From NCBI GenBank assembly GCA_950295325.1, contig OX485803.1, positions 32,238,001-32,302,000 on the forward strand: 64,000 nucleotides of DNA. Direction: 5' to 3'. This document shows positions 26,960 through 39,248 of this stretch, piece by piece (the stretch's first letter is position 1; each line of letters starts with the position of its first letter). The notes below the pieces were generated by a model. It saw only the letters and a program-made list of their open reading frames with translations, did not search any database and had not been told where the DNA came from. A program made the translations under genes and the position numbers. Origin of the DNA: Polytrichum commune (Eukaryota > Streptophyta > Polytrichopsida > Polytrichales > Polytrichaceae).

Positions 26960-26997
26960 TGAGGCCACACGTGTGTGTGTGTGTGAGAGAGAGAGAG
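26960..26997 (+). repeat. (TG)n(GA)n microsatellite
   Basis: Compound run of TG then GA dinucleotides. Confidence 0.8.
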
Positions 26998-27351
26998 TCG
27001 GGGGCATGTCAATCAAAACTATTTAATGAATAATCGACACTTTCAACTTTGAAACTAACCCTAATTTTACAACCGCAAGTCGAGTCGAGTCGAGTCACCC
27101 ATCGATCGGTGGAGTTAACTCGGCGCGGGAACGTACTTGCTCGTGTCATCATCCGGGTCTTTGATTCGACATGAAAGTTTTATGGGTTTGGTAATTACAC
27201 CTATAGTTGTCACGCCCTTTTGAGTATTGGAGTAGGAATTAGTACTACTAGATTACGTTAATCTTCTTGTGTCTTTGTTGGCAATCAAAAGAGGATCTCA
27301 ACATATCTTAAGCATGTACCCAAACATTTGGCGGGAGCCACCAAGAGAAAA

Positions 27352-27600
27352 GAAGGCATTATCACATATGAGCGTGCCTCTCATTCATCCAATAAAAAGT
27401 AACCTTGAAATAGTTCCACAATCTAGAAATTGACTTTAAAAAAACGTTGATCTAACGTTGAACTTAGTTTTAAAGACATCCGAGTTAGTCTAGTCCAAGC
27501 CATTTTGAGATGAGTCGGCCACAAACTTATAGGGGGTCAAGTAAGGTTTTTTGTTAATGTTGGATGGATGAGAGGTACCTTCGTATGTGATAATTCCTTC
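27352..27600. mobile_element. MITE with ATCACATA-type inverted repeats, copy 1
   Basis: Left end GAAGGCATTATCACATATGA and the inverse of the right end GAAGGAATTATCACATACGA match at 18 of 20; the similarity continues through CCTCTCATTCATCCAA. A single-ended relative lies at about 27623-27660. Confidence 0.7.
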
Positions 27601-27660
27601 TTTCCAGGCCAAAGAGAGGGAGAGTTATCACATATATGTGTACCTCTCATTCATCCAAGA

Positions 27661-29010
27661 TTAAAACCCTGAAATAATATGCAGTATGAAGGTTACACAA
27701 CCCGTATGAGGCCACACGTGTACCAGGAGCATACCAATCCACCTTCATGACTAAAATTTCAATATTCTAAATAACCCTCATTTTGCCCTCGACAAACCAA
27801 AGGATGAGTACTATAGATGGGAAACCACTCTAAATTTTTCATCTCATGTCATCATCCGGATCTCTCATTCAACATGAAGATTGTTATATTTTTCATGTTT
27901 TAAGAAATTTAGATACAGTAATTATGCCTATACTTACTTATGCCAGGTACTTACTCTAAATTCAAGATTTTCAAAACCTCATCTAAGTGAAAGTGAAATC
28001 TAGTGGCGTGTTATTGAAGTCTTCCAAAGTGGAGTTTTAATTCACTAGTCAAATGCGCTTGATGACTCATATAGGTACACTGAATACGGGTTCACTTCAC
28101 ATTAAACAAATGTCGGAATCAACCCAAGATACGGGCTCCGACTAAAATCTTGGGTACCACTAACAAAATCACATCAAAAGCTCCAACATCCGACACCCAC
28201 GTTGTCCGAAAGCAAAGTTGAAGAGAAAAAGTATCTTGTGACCTAAGTTATATCTAGTTTTATGGGCCACTTTGGTGTGACACTCCACACATTTTTAGAA
28301 ACTAATGTGGACCACACCCACCGTGAGTTTAGCTAAGATAGAGGGTCCTAAAGCCGTGTGCATATATGTATGCTATTATCATATATGGAAATTGTAAGCG
28401 TCTCAATGTTTTCAATGTAAATTATAGGTCAATGTACATAGTAGAGCCCGAAATGATTGCTTGGGCGTGGTTTATTTCATCTTTACTAGTGTCGGGATGT
28501 TGGTCTCAACCAATGTAGAAATGACGTGTGGAAAATTTGAGGAGAAAGAAATTAGTTTGTGGTGGAATAGAGAGTGGCTTTCTACATATGTTGTCCAATA
28601 AAGGAATTTAGGAATGTTGGTTAAGTGTGGGATGAGATGAAATGAGATTGATTTTAGATTCTGGGAAGTCCAAAAGGCTTATGAGATTGAAAGTACATCA
28701 AGATGATGTCAAACTGGTTAATTTCCTAGATTGGAAAAGTGCATTAGCATTTGTGAGATAAAGGCTAATATCGGCTTGATGGTCCAATTGCATGAAAGAT
28801 GTGAGGCTCTTTTATACTACATTTTTTGAAAGTAATTGGAACTTATCCCTAATGGAGTTATATATATAGGGGACACTCTAACACAAAGTGTGCTTTAGTT
28901 TCAATTGCTTTATAAGAGCAAAAGTGGCATAATATGCATTATCTCTAGAGATAGGATTAGTTGACTACTGTCTGGTTTCCATGGCAAGTCTATGATTCAA
29001 GGTCTGGTAC
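27661..29010. other. Intergenic, no gene recognised
   Basis: AT-rich, stop-dense in all frames. No inverted-repeat element delimited with confidence. Confidence 0.4.
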
Positions 29011-29018
29011 GCAACAAT

Positions 29019-29356
29019 CTCGGGGGGGGGGGGCAGTGTGTTAAAAAGTTAAGGATATAGGTGCGAACAACCACTATTTTATAGGGGGGTATTACTTTCA
29101 ATTCTCTTCTTTTTTTCACATGCTATCATTATGTAAATTTCTACTTTGGGTTAATAGAAAAATGGCTTGCATTACTTATAATTCCAAAATACCTATTATT
29201 CCATACCCTATAGTACTTTAAAGATGTCCAGTGCCATTTTTGATACCCTATATTACTCTTAAGTCCATTTATAAATTTTAGCTCCTATGTTTTTGAAATA
29301 CCCTATCATTTGTTCGCACGTATATTGCTACTCCAACCAATGACTACCCCCCCGAG
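29019..29356. mobile_element. G-rich-ended MITE with 8-bp target duplication
   Basis: Starts CTCGGGGGGG and ends CCCCCCCGAG. GCAACAAT is duplicated perfectly at 29011-29018 and 29357-29364. No coding frame. Confidence 0.8.
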
Positions 29357-29364
29357 GCAACAAT

Positions 29365-30178
29365 GATCTTGCACTGCGGTGATGGCCATGGTTACAATTC
29401 ACATTTGTATTTGAGAAAATATGCGACATGGAGGTAATGTAGTTTCTCCCCAAGAGATGGAAATTCCCACTCTTTAGCAAGAAAAGCCACATTGAGATCA
29501 CCAAATTTGATTGGGATTTGGATTTTGATGTCGTTGGGTTGTCCTAGGTTTCCCTATGAGATAGACCCCACGATGCCTTCCACATGGTTGTCAATGGCTG
29601 CTTTGTGTATTCCAGATCTATGTTAAATCCTTGATTGACAAGGTGTGCTCTAATTCATGCATATATTCAAACATACTTAAATCCTAGTTTTATGGAACTC
29701 GGGGTTTTGGCAATGACATGTGTCCAAATGGTATTCTTTAGGGGGCTATAAGTTATACCTTCAAGATAGAAATATTCTTAAGATATTACAAATATTATCA
29801 TGATATTTCACAAATATTCTCTCATATGAATTCAAAAGACCATTTGTTATTTTAAGAATCTCAAATTTTTCTACCAATCAACTATAAAGAAACACCCTCG
29901 GTCTCTTTGGACTCACCTATATTTCTAAGACTAATTTCAATGACCCCCGAGTTAAAGGAAATGCCTATTCAATCAGTGAAACTTGGCAGATGCGTCATGC
30001 ATTACAAGCATGAACACATATCTTTTGGGAAACCTCGTTCACTGATGTTATTCAAGGTAGGTGCATGTTTTCATGTTTGTGACCTATTCTAGACACCTGC
30101 AATTAAGGGTATAACAGGCACAAAGCCCCCACAAAAGCATATGTTATATGAATTTTGAAAGAATGAAAACCAAGTGGA
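29365..30178. other. Intergenic, no gene recognised
   Basis: AT-rich, short frames only. Nothing identified. Confidence 0.4.
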
Positions 30179-30186
30179 GGCATAAC

Positions 30187-31685
30187 CACAGGGAGGTCAC
30201 TCAGTAGGATTTTTGTGTACCACGTGCGGCGGAGGGGTATTTTTTTAGGGGCTATTTACCTCCAAGGCACGAATTAAAAGCTCCCTATAATTACATAATA
30301 TTCTAAAATGGCCTATTTTTTGGTACCCTATCATTACTTATAATGCCCATGTCATTGAAATTTTGTGTAGTCTATATTCATTTTAATTAAAAAAACTGAA
30401 TTTAAGAATGTATGCAATGCAAAAGTGATGGGAAAAGCATGGCAACAAAAAAAAATAAAAATTACGTACCATTGCAAAAACCAAGTACAAAAACTTAAAG
30501 TGAAAATACAAAAAGAAGACTTAGGATGGAACACAACATGATTGAGTGTGTGTTTACAAACACAACAAGATTGTGAGTGTGTTCACAAACACAACACCCG
30601 CTCCATAAAAATCTTTTATTCAAAATCACATTACATGCTAGTGAAGACCAAAACCATATAGTGTGAAACACTTTAAGCTTGGTCATGAATCTTATATAGT
30701 TCGTTCTGTCACAAACTTGGACAGTTGCTCTGAATCATTCCTATCAAGAGTGTACACCTCATTTGTAGAATTGTAGCTCATGGTTGCCGTAGATATAATG
30801 CAATCTACATCAATCCATTTGCTATCCGTGTGATCATACTTAAATTTGTTATGGCCTGGATATTTTCTATAATATTGCAACATTACTTCAATGTGGGGAT
30901 TATTAGGATTTCTCCTCCCTGATTCCTCCGTTCGAGCAAGGAGGTCAACCGCTTGCCTAAGTACTCCAAATTGTTTCCCATTGCGCCGCCGCATAGCCTG
31001 CACCCTACCCACCCACCATGAACTGGAATCTACTTCGTTCAATATGTTAGTACCATTTCCAGCTTTAACATCAGTCATTGAACGTCCCCTTTTTCGTTTG
31101 GCAGCAGATTTTATAGTTGACAATAGCATTGTCGTGCTCCGTTGGACAAAATGCACCCCACAATCAGATCCTATAGATAACAAACTTGATCCACATGAAG
31201 ATCTTGCTTAGAGACAATTATCATGGTTGTTGAAATGAATACTATGTTTAATTCTTGCTAATCTATCTTTGGATAGGAAAACATTACCATTGAGTTGCGA
31301 GACAAACGTTGACTTGTAAATGGAATGCCCGTCAACTTCTACGGTTGGCAAAATTTTCCGGTTCTCTGTACTGAGGCTTCCAATTTCATCCATTTTTGGA
31401 TGAATGATGAGTAATTTTTCATCCATCCCACGTGAGGCATGCGTACGAAATTGATTCTACTAAACATACATCCTAAGATCCTTATTTTCAACCCCTATAT
31501 TATTTTTACTAAAAGGGAATGGCCCATATTTTATACCTATCTATTTTACTTGTAATGGGCTTATGTACTTTTAATGGACCCTTCATTATTTAGAATTCTT
31601 TTATAATTTTTATGTCAAATGATTTTAATCCTCCCTATATTATGCCGCACGTCGTTTTTTAAATGCACTAAGTGACCTCCCTGTG
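30187..31685. mobile_element. 1.5-kb hAT-type element carrying a non-transposase reading frame
   Basis: Ends CACAGGGAGGTCACT / AGTGACCTCCCTGTG are perfect for 15 bp, and GGCATAAC is duplicated exactly at 30179-30186 and 31686-31693. An 8-bp duplication plus a CA-starting end is the hAT signature. The interior holds a minus-strand frame of about 245 codons (30692-31426) with no recognisable hAT transposase motif. The rest is AT-rich. Confidence 0.85.
30692..31426 (-). pseudogene. Unrecognised protein carried by the hAT-type element, one in-frame stop
   Basis: Two consecutive frames (31426-31208 and 31205-30692) lie in the same phase, separated by a single TAA at 31208-31210. Together they read as one hydrophilic protein: an N-terminal part with VDGHSIYKSTFVSQLNGN and LSKDRLARIKHS, then a basic patch (AAKRKRGRS), SSWWVGRVQAMRRRNGKQFG, and a C-terminal KFKYDHTDSKWIDVDCIIS. 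The balanced composition and blocks suggest real coding ancestry. I do not recognise the family. The stop makes it a probable pseudogene unless it is read through or the sequence is wrong. Confidence 0.5.
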
Positions 31686-32164
31686 GGCATAACATACCCT
31701 ATGTGTTGTACATAAACAAGTACACCACATCATACACTTTGACGGACAAGTGAGTGCAAGCTTGAACATAAGGAGGGCCAATTTTTTTATAGTTTAGCGA
31801 GTCTACATTATAGAGTCCTTAGCATTCATCCAACCCTCATCGGATAATCTTATAAAATTAAAGGAGAGTAAGTTCATTCTTGAGGTGTTTTATTTGTTAA
31901 GAAATTTAGCTCAAATTTGAGGAAAAGAATAATTTTAAGTAATTAGTTGATATATGTAGTAACATTCATAGATTCTGTGGATTTTTATGACAATATTAGG
32001 TTGTGGTTCATAGATATTTGGTCATTCCAAAGCTTTATTTAATTTTTTTAATAGCAAGTTCATTAAAATTCAATTTGTTTCCCCATTATTATCCTGGAAA
32101 GTGAACACTTATTATTTGATTTAATTTAAATCCAAATGGAAAGGATTGGACACTTTATAAAAGG

Positions 32165-32890
32165 CTCAAGGGGGTGGATTCTTTATTGGAAACCTAAATG
32201 AAGTGAGTGGGTCACTATGAAATTAAAGTCCTTATATACAAGAAGTTTATAAAAAAAATGATATGTATATGTACTAACGACATGCTAAAATATGGACTCA
32301 AGTATAATTACTTGAATATAATTACATATAAGTTGTGAAAGCTTCATAATGGACCTTATATGTAATTATACTTGAGTCCATATTTAATATGTGTATTACA
32401 TATAGAGTCCACTTTTACTTTCCAAAGAGAAAGTCATTGAATTTTTTTCATTCATAGCATGTAACTCAACTTATATTGAAAAAACATAGATATGAGCGTA
32501 ATAATTAGCCATTGTCTAGTGAGCAAAACTAAAAGAAGCCCATGAGAGCTCCAAGAGCCTTTAGTTTGTGAATTTCTAGAACCCAAATACAAACCCTAAC
32601 AAGAAAGCCTCATGGTAGTCATTGAGGACTATGACCATGTGAAAATAAGGGATGGAAATGTGGAGTGGATGAAACTAACACATTTATCACCATTTTTTTC
32701 CTCTAAACTTTAGGGCCCCTTTTTGTACAACTACCTTTACTTCATAAAATTTAACAACCTTTTTACATTTACACACTAGAGAGAAACAATACGTCCCCCT
32801 TATGTATACTTTGTATGCCAATGCCTCAAATAATACCCCTTCCTACACCCACGTTAGTTCGTACATGGTATGAAGAGTCCACCCCTTGAG
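32165..32890. mobile_element. 726-bp inverted-repeat element with ends CTCAAGGGG
   Basis: Left end CTCAAGGGGGTGGATTCTTT and right end AAGAGTCCACCCCTTGAG are inverted repeats. Internal sequence reappears from about 49792 (plus) and inverted from about 52646-53110, e.g. TTGGAAACCTAAATGA and the AACCCAAATRCAAA stretch. Non-coding. Confidence 0.65.
32300..32385. repeat. AT-rich inverted repeat (hairpin)
   Basis: GGACTCAAGTATAATTA near 32290-32310 is inverted as TAATTATACTTGAGTCC near 32364-32384, giving a strong potential stem inside the element at 32165-32890. Confidence 0.65.
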
Positions 32891-33089
32891 ATACAATAAT
32901 CTCCTACTTGAGTACACACCTCTTTAAGTGTGCAATTTTTTTGACAAAAATCAGGGTTCATATTTTATTGTTTGAACATGTCAAGCAAAGTCATTTGCCA
33001 CGAATGCATGAATTTTTTACGCTTGACATTCAATGTCAATTTGTTAATGTTTCCTTGAAACGTCTCAAGCGATCGTCGTGGTTCATCAT

Positions 33090-33360
33090 ACATTTGTCTA
33101 ACTTCCGTTTGAACATCGGAGCAAAGCAATTGATTGTTGATGTTGAGGACAATGTTGTGTAGAGCTTCAAAGCCTTTGAAGTCGGTCGCACTTTCAAAAT
33201 CAACAAATGTCTCGATAAGCTGGATTTCATCATCGATAGGGGGTTTTCTTCTGAGGTTGTCAAAGCTTGTCCATCAACATTAAGCCTTAATGGGAAGGGG
33301 ATCAAACAAAACCAGCGGCTTCGTGAGCACCCTAACATGTATTCCTCAAGGGTAAGCTAG
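33090..33360 (+). pseudogene. Possible mTERF-repeat gene fragment
   Basis: The plus frame after a TAG at about 33160 reads INKCLDKLDFIIDRGFSSEV then VKACPSTLSLNGKG, resembling the mTERF repeat (hydrophobic helix, 'GFS..V', 'P..LSL'). It continues from NIGAKQLIVDVEDNVV before the stop, and ends near a plausible GTAAGC donor at 33351. mTERF proteins act in organelle gene expression. The match is short and the frame is broken, so this is a weak call; it could be an old transposon-borne fragment. Confidence 0.3.
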
Positions 33361-34938
33361 ATGGGTATTAAATGATTAATTTTTCCGACTAGCCCAATCT
33401 GGAACTGAGGCGATATGAGTGAAGTACGCACCTACCAACTAAGTGCGCACCCACAACTCCTGTTCAAAGTGCGTACTTAAGCGGTAGATTATTGTTTAAG
33501 GTAATGTGAGAGCTTGTGGCATCTCACTTGTAACTTGTGGTCCCACATTCTCACAATCTTGAGATATGATGCAAAGCCACTAAAGTTTTTCAAGAAGTGC
33601 TTTAATGTCATGGGCAGAAATTCTTCATAAGGATTAAGAACAAAATAGTGTGTGTGCGTCACCTTCATACCCCATATACTAAACAATGTGCAAGAAAAAA
33701 CAAGATTATACGTATAAATGTAGAAATTCCATATAGCCTTAAATAAATGTACATGTCCAAAATATATTCACCCATTCATGGCTAGAATTGAGATTTTTCA
33801 TCCTCACCTAGCTGATAGGCCTATTGACAATGTACTTCTTCATATTAGAAACATCACAAATTAACCTAAAATATAAATACAAACCATATCTTCAACAATA
33901 TCCATGCTATATGAACAAGGTACATGAGATGTTCAACATATACCCCTTCTAAGTTCTATGCATCCAAGTGGGTAGGTACTACAATGTAGAATGCATCCCT
34001 TAGGATTTTATCCCATGCATAACACGGAGCATGACCTAGATGATAGAAGATTTAGATGTCCATATATGACCACAATGAACTTTGGTTTAGTCTAAAAACA
34101 AATCTTGAAAGAAAATGAGGCAACTAATATACCATCTTTGTTACTCTCATGAACAAACAAAGATGGAATTGTTTGGTGCAATTCTCCTTAACTATATCTT
34201 ATCTTGAACATATTACCATTGTCATCCATGAACTTAATTTTTGATAGTCTTAAAAACATTGAAATGCATTTTATGAACATGAAAATACCATTGAAATGCG
34301 CCCAATCTAAGATATTCTAAGAAAATACTTAACAAGCAAATACTTCATCTAATATATGGATAAGGTATCGTCATAAAGTTTGAAAATTTTGAATATATCC
34401 TATCCGTAGATGTATGATAACATGATCAAACATGATTGATTTTAATGACTAGTTAATGATATAATTTTGGTGCGTATCATAAGATAAAATTATAAAATGT
34501 AATTATTTGACAAGTGAGATGTATCTCAATGAATATAAAAGAATAAATATATTAAATGATACATTTGGTGAAATAAGACATATTGATGATCATCCTTTTT
34601 GATGTCATTGTACTTCTCTTATTTTGATGATTTTTATTTTTCATTTAACATAGCCACACAACATCAATAAAATAATCTAATTATAATATTTTATATTCAT
34701 CCCAATTGTGTATTTTTTTATTTAACTTATTACATACTAAAATTCTCGCACGTGCAAAATAAATGATGGATTAATTAGAACAAAATTTGGTTGGAACAAT
34801 ACGCCATATTGACTTGCCATATGTTACACAAATGGACACCTATATTATTATTGAATATAGATACTTAGGTGACAACATCATACAGATCATGTCACATCCT
34901 GGCCTTGATGACAACTCGTGTGAGATTAGAAAATAAGC
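33361..34938. other. Intergenic, very AT-rich, no gene seen
   Basis: No frame with recognisable composition; no defined repeat ends. Confidence 0.4.
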
Positions 34939-35556
34939 GGGGTGCAAGCACGGTAAAGTGGACATCTCCTAATCCCTGCCTAGTGTTCAATGAAAGTGAT
35001 TCAAAACTATACACTTACTTTGAATCTTGTGAAGAAAAAAATCATAGACATTTTGAAAACATATTAGTGTACAAAGCCAAGCGAATTATGATGACAAAAA
35101 GCATTCCAAGAAAATTCTATGTATTTTAGAAGACGGAACAAGTGGTGTGCAAGTAGGTGATATTGAACAAGTGATTTTCTAAAATTTGTTTAAAGTACGA
35201 TAAAGTTACATTAAATTGATGGTTTTCCACAAAGTTTTGTGTTGATGCCCTCAAGTAGATAATGAATTCAAGGAATATGAAAGAAATTCCCAACTTCAAA
35301 ATAGTTAAGGTCATGAAATCTACGTCCAAAACCATACTCAACCATTTGCTTTTGAGCACCACTTTTAATAATCACTTGTATTGAAGATTTCAACTTGATT
35401 TTCTACATTTGAGTATTCAACACAACAACAAAGGTCATCCTGAAAAGTAATCCAATTTAAACAATGCTTTGCACTACTTTTAGGTCTTTGACCAAAAAAA
35501 TTATGGGTTTAGTACACCTGAGCACTTCTTTGGTCCACTTTACCATGCTTGCACCC
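34939..35556. mobile_element. Inverted-repeat element with ends GGGTGCAAGCAYGGTAAAGT
   Basis: GGGTGCAAGCACGGTAAAGT at about 34940 is inverted at 35532-35556 (one mismatch over more than 20 bp). Flanking TAGAAAATA / TAGAATATC match at 6 of 9, compatible with an aged 9-bp Mutator-like duplication. The internal frames are short and unrecognised. Confidence 0.6.
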
Positions 35557-35936
35557 AGGGCTAGAATATCCTAAAACCACATCATGATTCTATGCCACCT
35601 ATTTGCGATTTCACAAAATAGCAAGAACTCTAGAATAGCTAGGAGGGGACAATAGGTCTTACACGCCAAGTCAAAGGTACTTCCCTAAACTAAGCTTCAT
35701 CCAACCCTCTTGATGAACTCATCCACATTTTGTTACCAGATGGCTTTACATGAGTGCCACGAATCCCCGGCCACTACATGGTGAGTGCTAAACTAGATAT
35801 CATAAACGTGATTGTCGTCCTACTACGAGCTGGAAGAGGGCTCCTCATGTATAATAACTAGTACATTTGGTTCGCAATTGTTCATACTTATGTACACACA
35901 AGCCAAGAAATTATTATGATGTCAATGTTAGAGTCT

Positions 35937-36153
35937 GAGAGGGTCATATACAAGCATACCTCTCGTTTATCCAACATGAAAACTTGACCTATCCTATAAG
36001 TTTGTTACCAATTCATCTCAAATGACATTCGAATAGACTAATTTAAGGTCTTTTAAGCTAATTCCGGTGTCAAATCAAATTAAAAAAATCAACCGTCCAA
36101 GACTTGTTTGTTAGATGAGTGAGAGGTACGCTTGTATGTGATTATTCCCTCTC
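35937..36153. mobile_element. MITE with ATCACATA-type inverted repeats, copy 2
   Basis: Left GAGAGGGTCATATACAAGC and inverted right GAGAGGGAATAATCACATAC; both continue into a CCTCTC...ATCCAA/ATC block shared with the copy at 27352. Confidence 0.6.
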
Positions 36154-36549
36154 TCCGTTGATCTTGGGGTCTCTTCTTCGTCAGGAAACACCAAGATGAA
36201 ACTCTATATCACTCAACCTCATACTACGAGGTAGTAGGTGCATTTTAAGTCAATCTAGTAATTCCACTATCATCACAACTTCCATGATTCTCAGACCGTG
36301 TGTCAATCAAGTGGAAATTTTTTATTGAATAGGGATTTTATATATCCTGCCCTCCAAACCTAAGTCTCACATGAAGAAGAGAAGGTGAACCACACCACCC
36401 AAGGTTCAGTTTATGTGTCTAATCATGCTGTTTCATATTTAAAAAACGCATTGCAAAAAATTCGATTGTATCGAGCTGCCTGTTTCATTGCAACTGCGGG
36501 CTCCATTCTCGCTCGTTATTAACTTACGGAGCAACTTAGAGGAGAGTGA

Positions 36550-36778
36550 CAGTGATTGGGGAGATTTTTGGGCATAATCGATTGAGATCCTAATGTTTGC
36601 AAGTCCAACCGGTTACATGTTGACATCCTCTGGTTTTCCTTTATTAAATTGGGGTATATTCTATAAATTCCTTTAAAATGATCGGTCATTTTCCTGCAGT
36701 CTTGACCTTCAACCAGTGGTTATTTCTCAAACTCAACTGGTTCATCTGTAACTAACTGCCGGTTCTCCCCAATCATTG
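36550..36778 (-). mobile_element. hAT-type MITE (CARTG family), copy 4 (best preserved)
   Basis: Ends CAGTGATTGGGGAGA and TCTCCCCAATCATTG are inverted repeats with one mismatch. Target duplication GAGAGTGA (36542-36549) / GAGAGTGG (36779-36786). An 8-bp duplication with CARTG ends indicates a hAT-mobilised, 229-bp non-autonomous element. Internal AACCGGTT-like palindromes recur. Confidence 0.85.
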
Positions 36779-36786
36779 GAGAGTGG

Positions 36787-39043
36787 TGAAATTTGAGAGA
36801 AGATTGTTGGAGGATGTCCTGCTGCCTCTTGCACACCCTTTGGCATCTCACAAAGACTCTGACATGAAATGGAGATTGATTCGACCTCATGGAAGTGATA
36901 GTGATAGTAGGATAAGTTGATGTAATTAACACAACTGCACGTCGTCCTTCTTCTTCGTATCGGCGGCTGTCCACTCCAACCCCAAGTTTGGTTCCAAATT
37001 TGTCGTTGCACAAACAAGATCCACAGAATTATGATCAGGCCTGTCAATTTTGAAGAACATCATTCTTGAAGTCACTTCTTGTGAACTAGAAGAAACTGAC
37101 AACATAATCCTTCCATGGCACTTACAATCAGTAAATTCAGAACCATCAACTCAGAAAAACTGACAATATTTTCATCCCATGGCACTTACAATCAGTAAAG
37201 TCACAACCATCAACTCCATGATCCATCAGACTGTGGAACGAATTCTATTGATTCTCCCGAATCTTTAAATCTCCTGACATCACCACCCACACAAGAGGTG
37301 GCATCAAATCATCCGTTTGATAGCACTTCTTATTAACGAGCATGCCAAAATGAGTTTGACCCTCAATGCACAGATATCGAATGTTCTTTGTTCAAATCTC
37401 CTTGACGACGACTCCAAACACGTGCCTGAAACTTACTGAACATGAAAAGATTTGAATGCTGCAAAAACAATAAAACTCTTGACCGAAACTCTGGTTCGAT
37501 TGAAGGATTCAATCAATCAGTAGCAACTGAGTCTCTCTTTTCTTACTCTATTTCACACATGTGCAGACTAAGTTATCAAGAATTATTGGATGTCACGGTA
37601 CTGGTAAGTAGTTTGGTGTAGGGATATGCCAACGCTCAACCTTGCATCCACTCTGCATTTACTAATTCATGTCATGGTTGTTGTAAATGTCTTCCAAGTG
37701 GGTAAAGTTTTGTGACACCTACGATGGGGGAGGGTGAAAATGCAAAGAACCATTGTACGTGACTTATGATTTGAACCAATTTGACCACTAAATTTGGGGA
37801 AAAAGACTATGATTTAGCCTAGTGAGACCCCATTGGAATAAACTAGCAGGCTCTCAAACTTGGGAAGAGCATGTTTTTAGTGCATCTTGTAGGTGTCATG
37901 AACTAATATCCGTCTTGCACATGCCACTACAAGTTGGACTCTCTAGTGTACTAATTAATGTATTTATTGTCACCAATTTTCTTTGTGATTGCTCAATACT
38001 ATTTGTTAATCGCATGTGTAGTGTCACTAACACTAAACCTAACATTATTAGTCATTCCTTGTAAAAAGTTTTTGGGCATTATAGATTTACAATGTTGCAA
38101 TTAGTGTCACTAACCAAGTGATTTTCCATGGCATGTGGACGAATCAATAATAAGTTGGGATGACAATGCTTGTAAACTTATTCATAAGACATGCCATTAG
38201 GAAAGTTCCCATAGCGACATAAAAATACCATATGATACTAAATAGAATATCTAGTGTAGTGCACATTCATGAGAAGACCACTCCAAGAGGCCTTGTCAGT
38301 TCTTGGAGTAAAGGTATATTTATTATTACCAAAGACGAGACCGGTGCAATTTGAGAAAATATTGTTGGGGACGTCCTATAGAATTTGTAGCATATGTTGG
38401 GCCCCCTATCTACGCTTGATTCATTAGCATGAGTACCTTACTCTCATGCTAAAAAAAAGGGGAAAGTTCACAAGGAATCCTCATAATTTATGACAAAAGT
38501 GAACTTTGCTCTCCGACCACGTGGCTCAAGTGCAAACTTGTAATTCCACTACACCGTTTATGGTATTCAGTGTCCCATGCGTAATAGTGTCATTCACCCT
38601 ATTTTAATGCTAGGCTACACCATTGATCACTTTGCCATTAATATGCTCAATAATATCCTCCCCTTGCATACTGATATACAAAACTATCATCTCAAGTATC
38701 CCAATGTGCTACGCTAAATATTATAATGTAAATAATTTCTTATGTTGACGAATAGCATTATTTTTTCCGTTTAGGGGACATGACACTTTGAGACCTCAAG
38801 GCATCTAGTTTAGGTCCTTTGCAAATAGTGACATGATTCTAAATACCACAAACGGTGTAGTGCACATGATCCCTTTTGAAGAAGGTTTTCATTTCTCAGG
38901 CATCTAAATGTTATAGTGGCTGCCCTACTTGAAATTCCTCTCCCTATTTGATATGGATAATTCCACATTTTAGTTCAAGTTTACCCACAAGTGGCACCTC
39001 CTCCATGCAATTCACATGGTCAAACAATATGCCTACAACCAAT
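36787..39043. other. Intergenic with dispersed repeats
   Basis: 36787-36900 resembles the 42050-42110 stretch (GATGTCCTG..., TTTGGCATC). 37960-38265 resembles 47750-48067, including GGCATTATAGATTTACA-type sequence and AAAATACCATATGA. No gene identified. Confidence 0.45.
38542..38866. mobile_element. CACTA-like MITE with ends CACTACACCGTTTRTGGTAT
   Basis: CACTACACCGTTTATGGTAT at about 38542 is inverted as ACCACAAACGGTGTAGTG ending at about 38866. Related ends occur near 41222, 41450, 44930, 45140 and 48050. CACTA termini suggest a CACTA/En-Spm group, but no clean 3-bp duplication is visible. Confidence 0.6.
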
Positions 39044-39248
39044 CAATGAATGGGGAGAACCGACCGCTAGTTACAGATAAATTGGTTGAGTTTCCAAAAT
39101 GACCGGTTGAAGTTCAAGATTTTTGGAAAATTACCCACCATTTTAGAGAAATCTATAATCGAATCTAATAATGAAAAACTGAGAGCTGGTTGGACTTGGA
39201 AACACTAGGATTTTGACTGATTATGCCCCAAAATCACTTCCGACACTG
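39044..39248 (+). mobile_element. hAT-type MITE (CARTG family), copy 5
   Basis: CAATGAATGGGGAGAACC at the left and GACACTG at the right, flanked by a perfect 8-bp duplication CAACCAAT (39036-39043 and 39249-39256). 205 bp. Confidence 0.88.
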
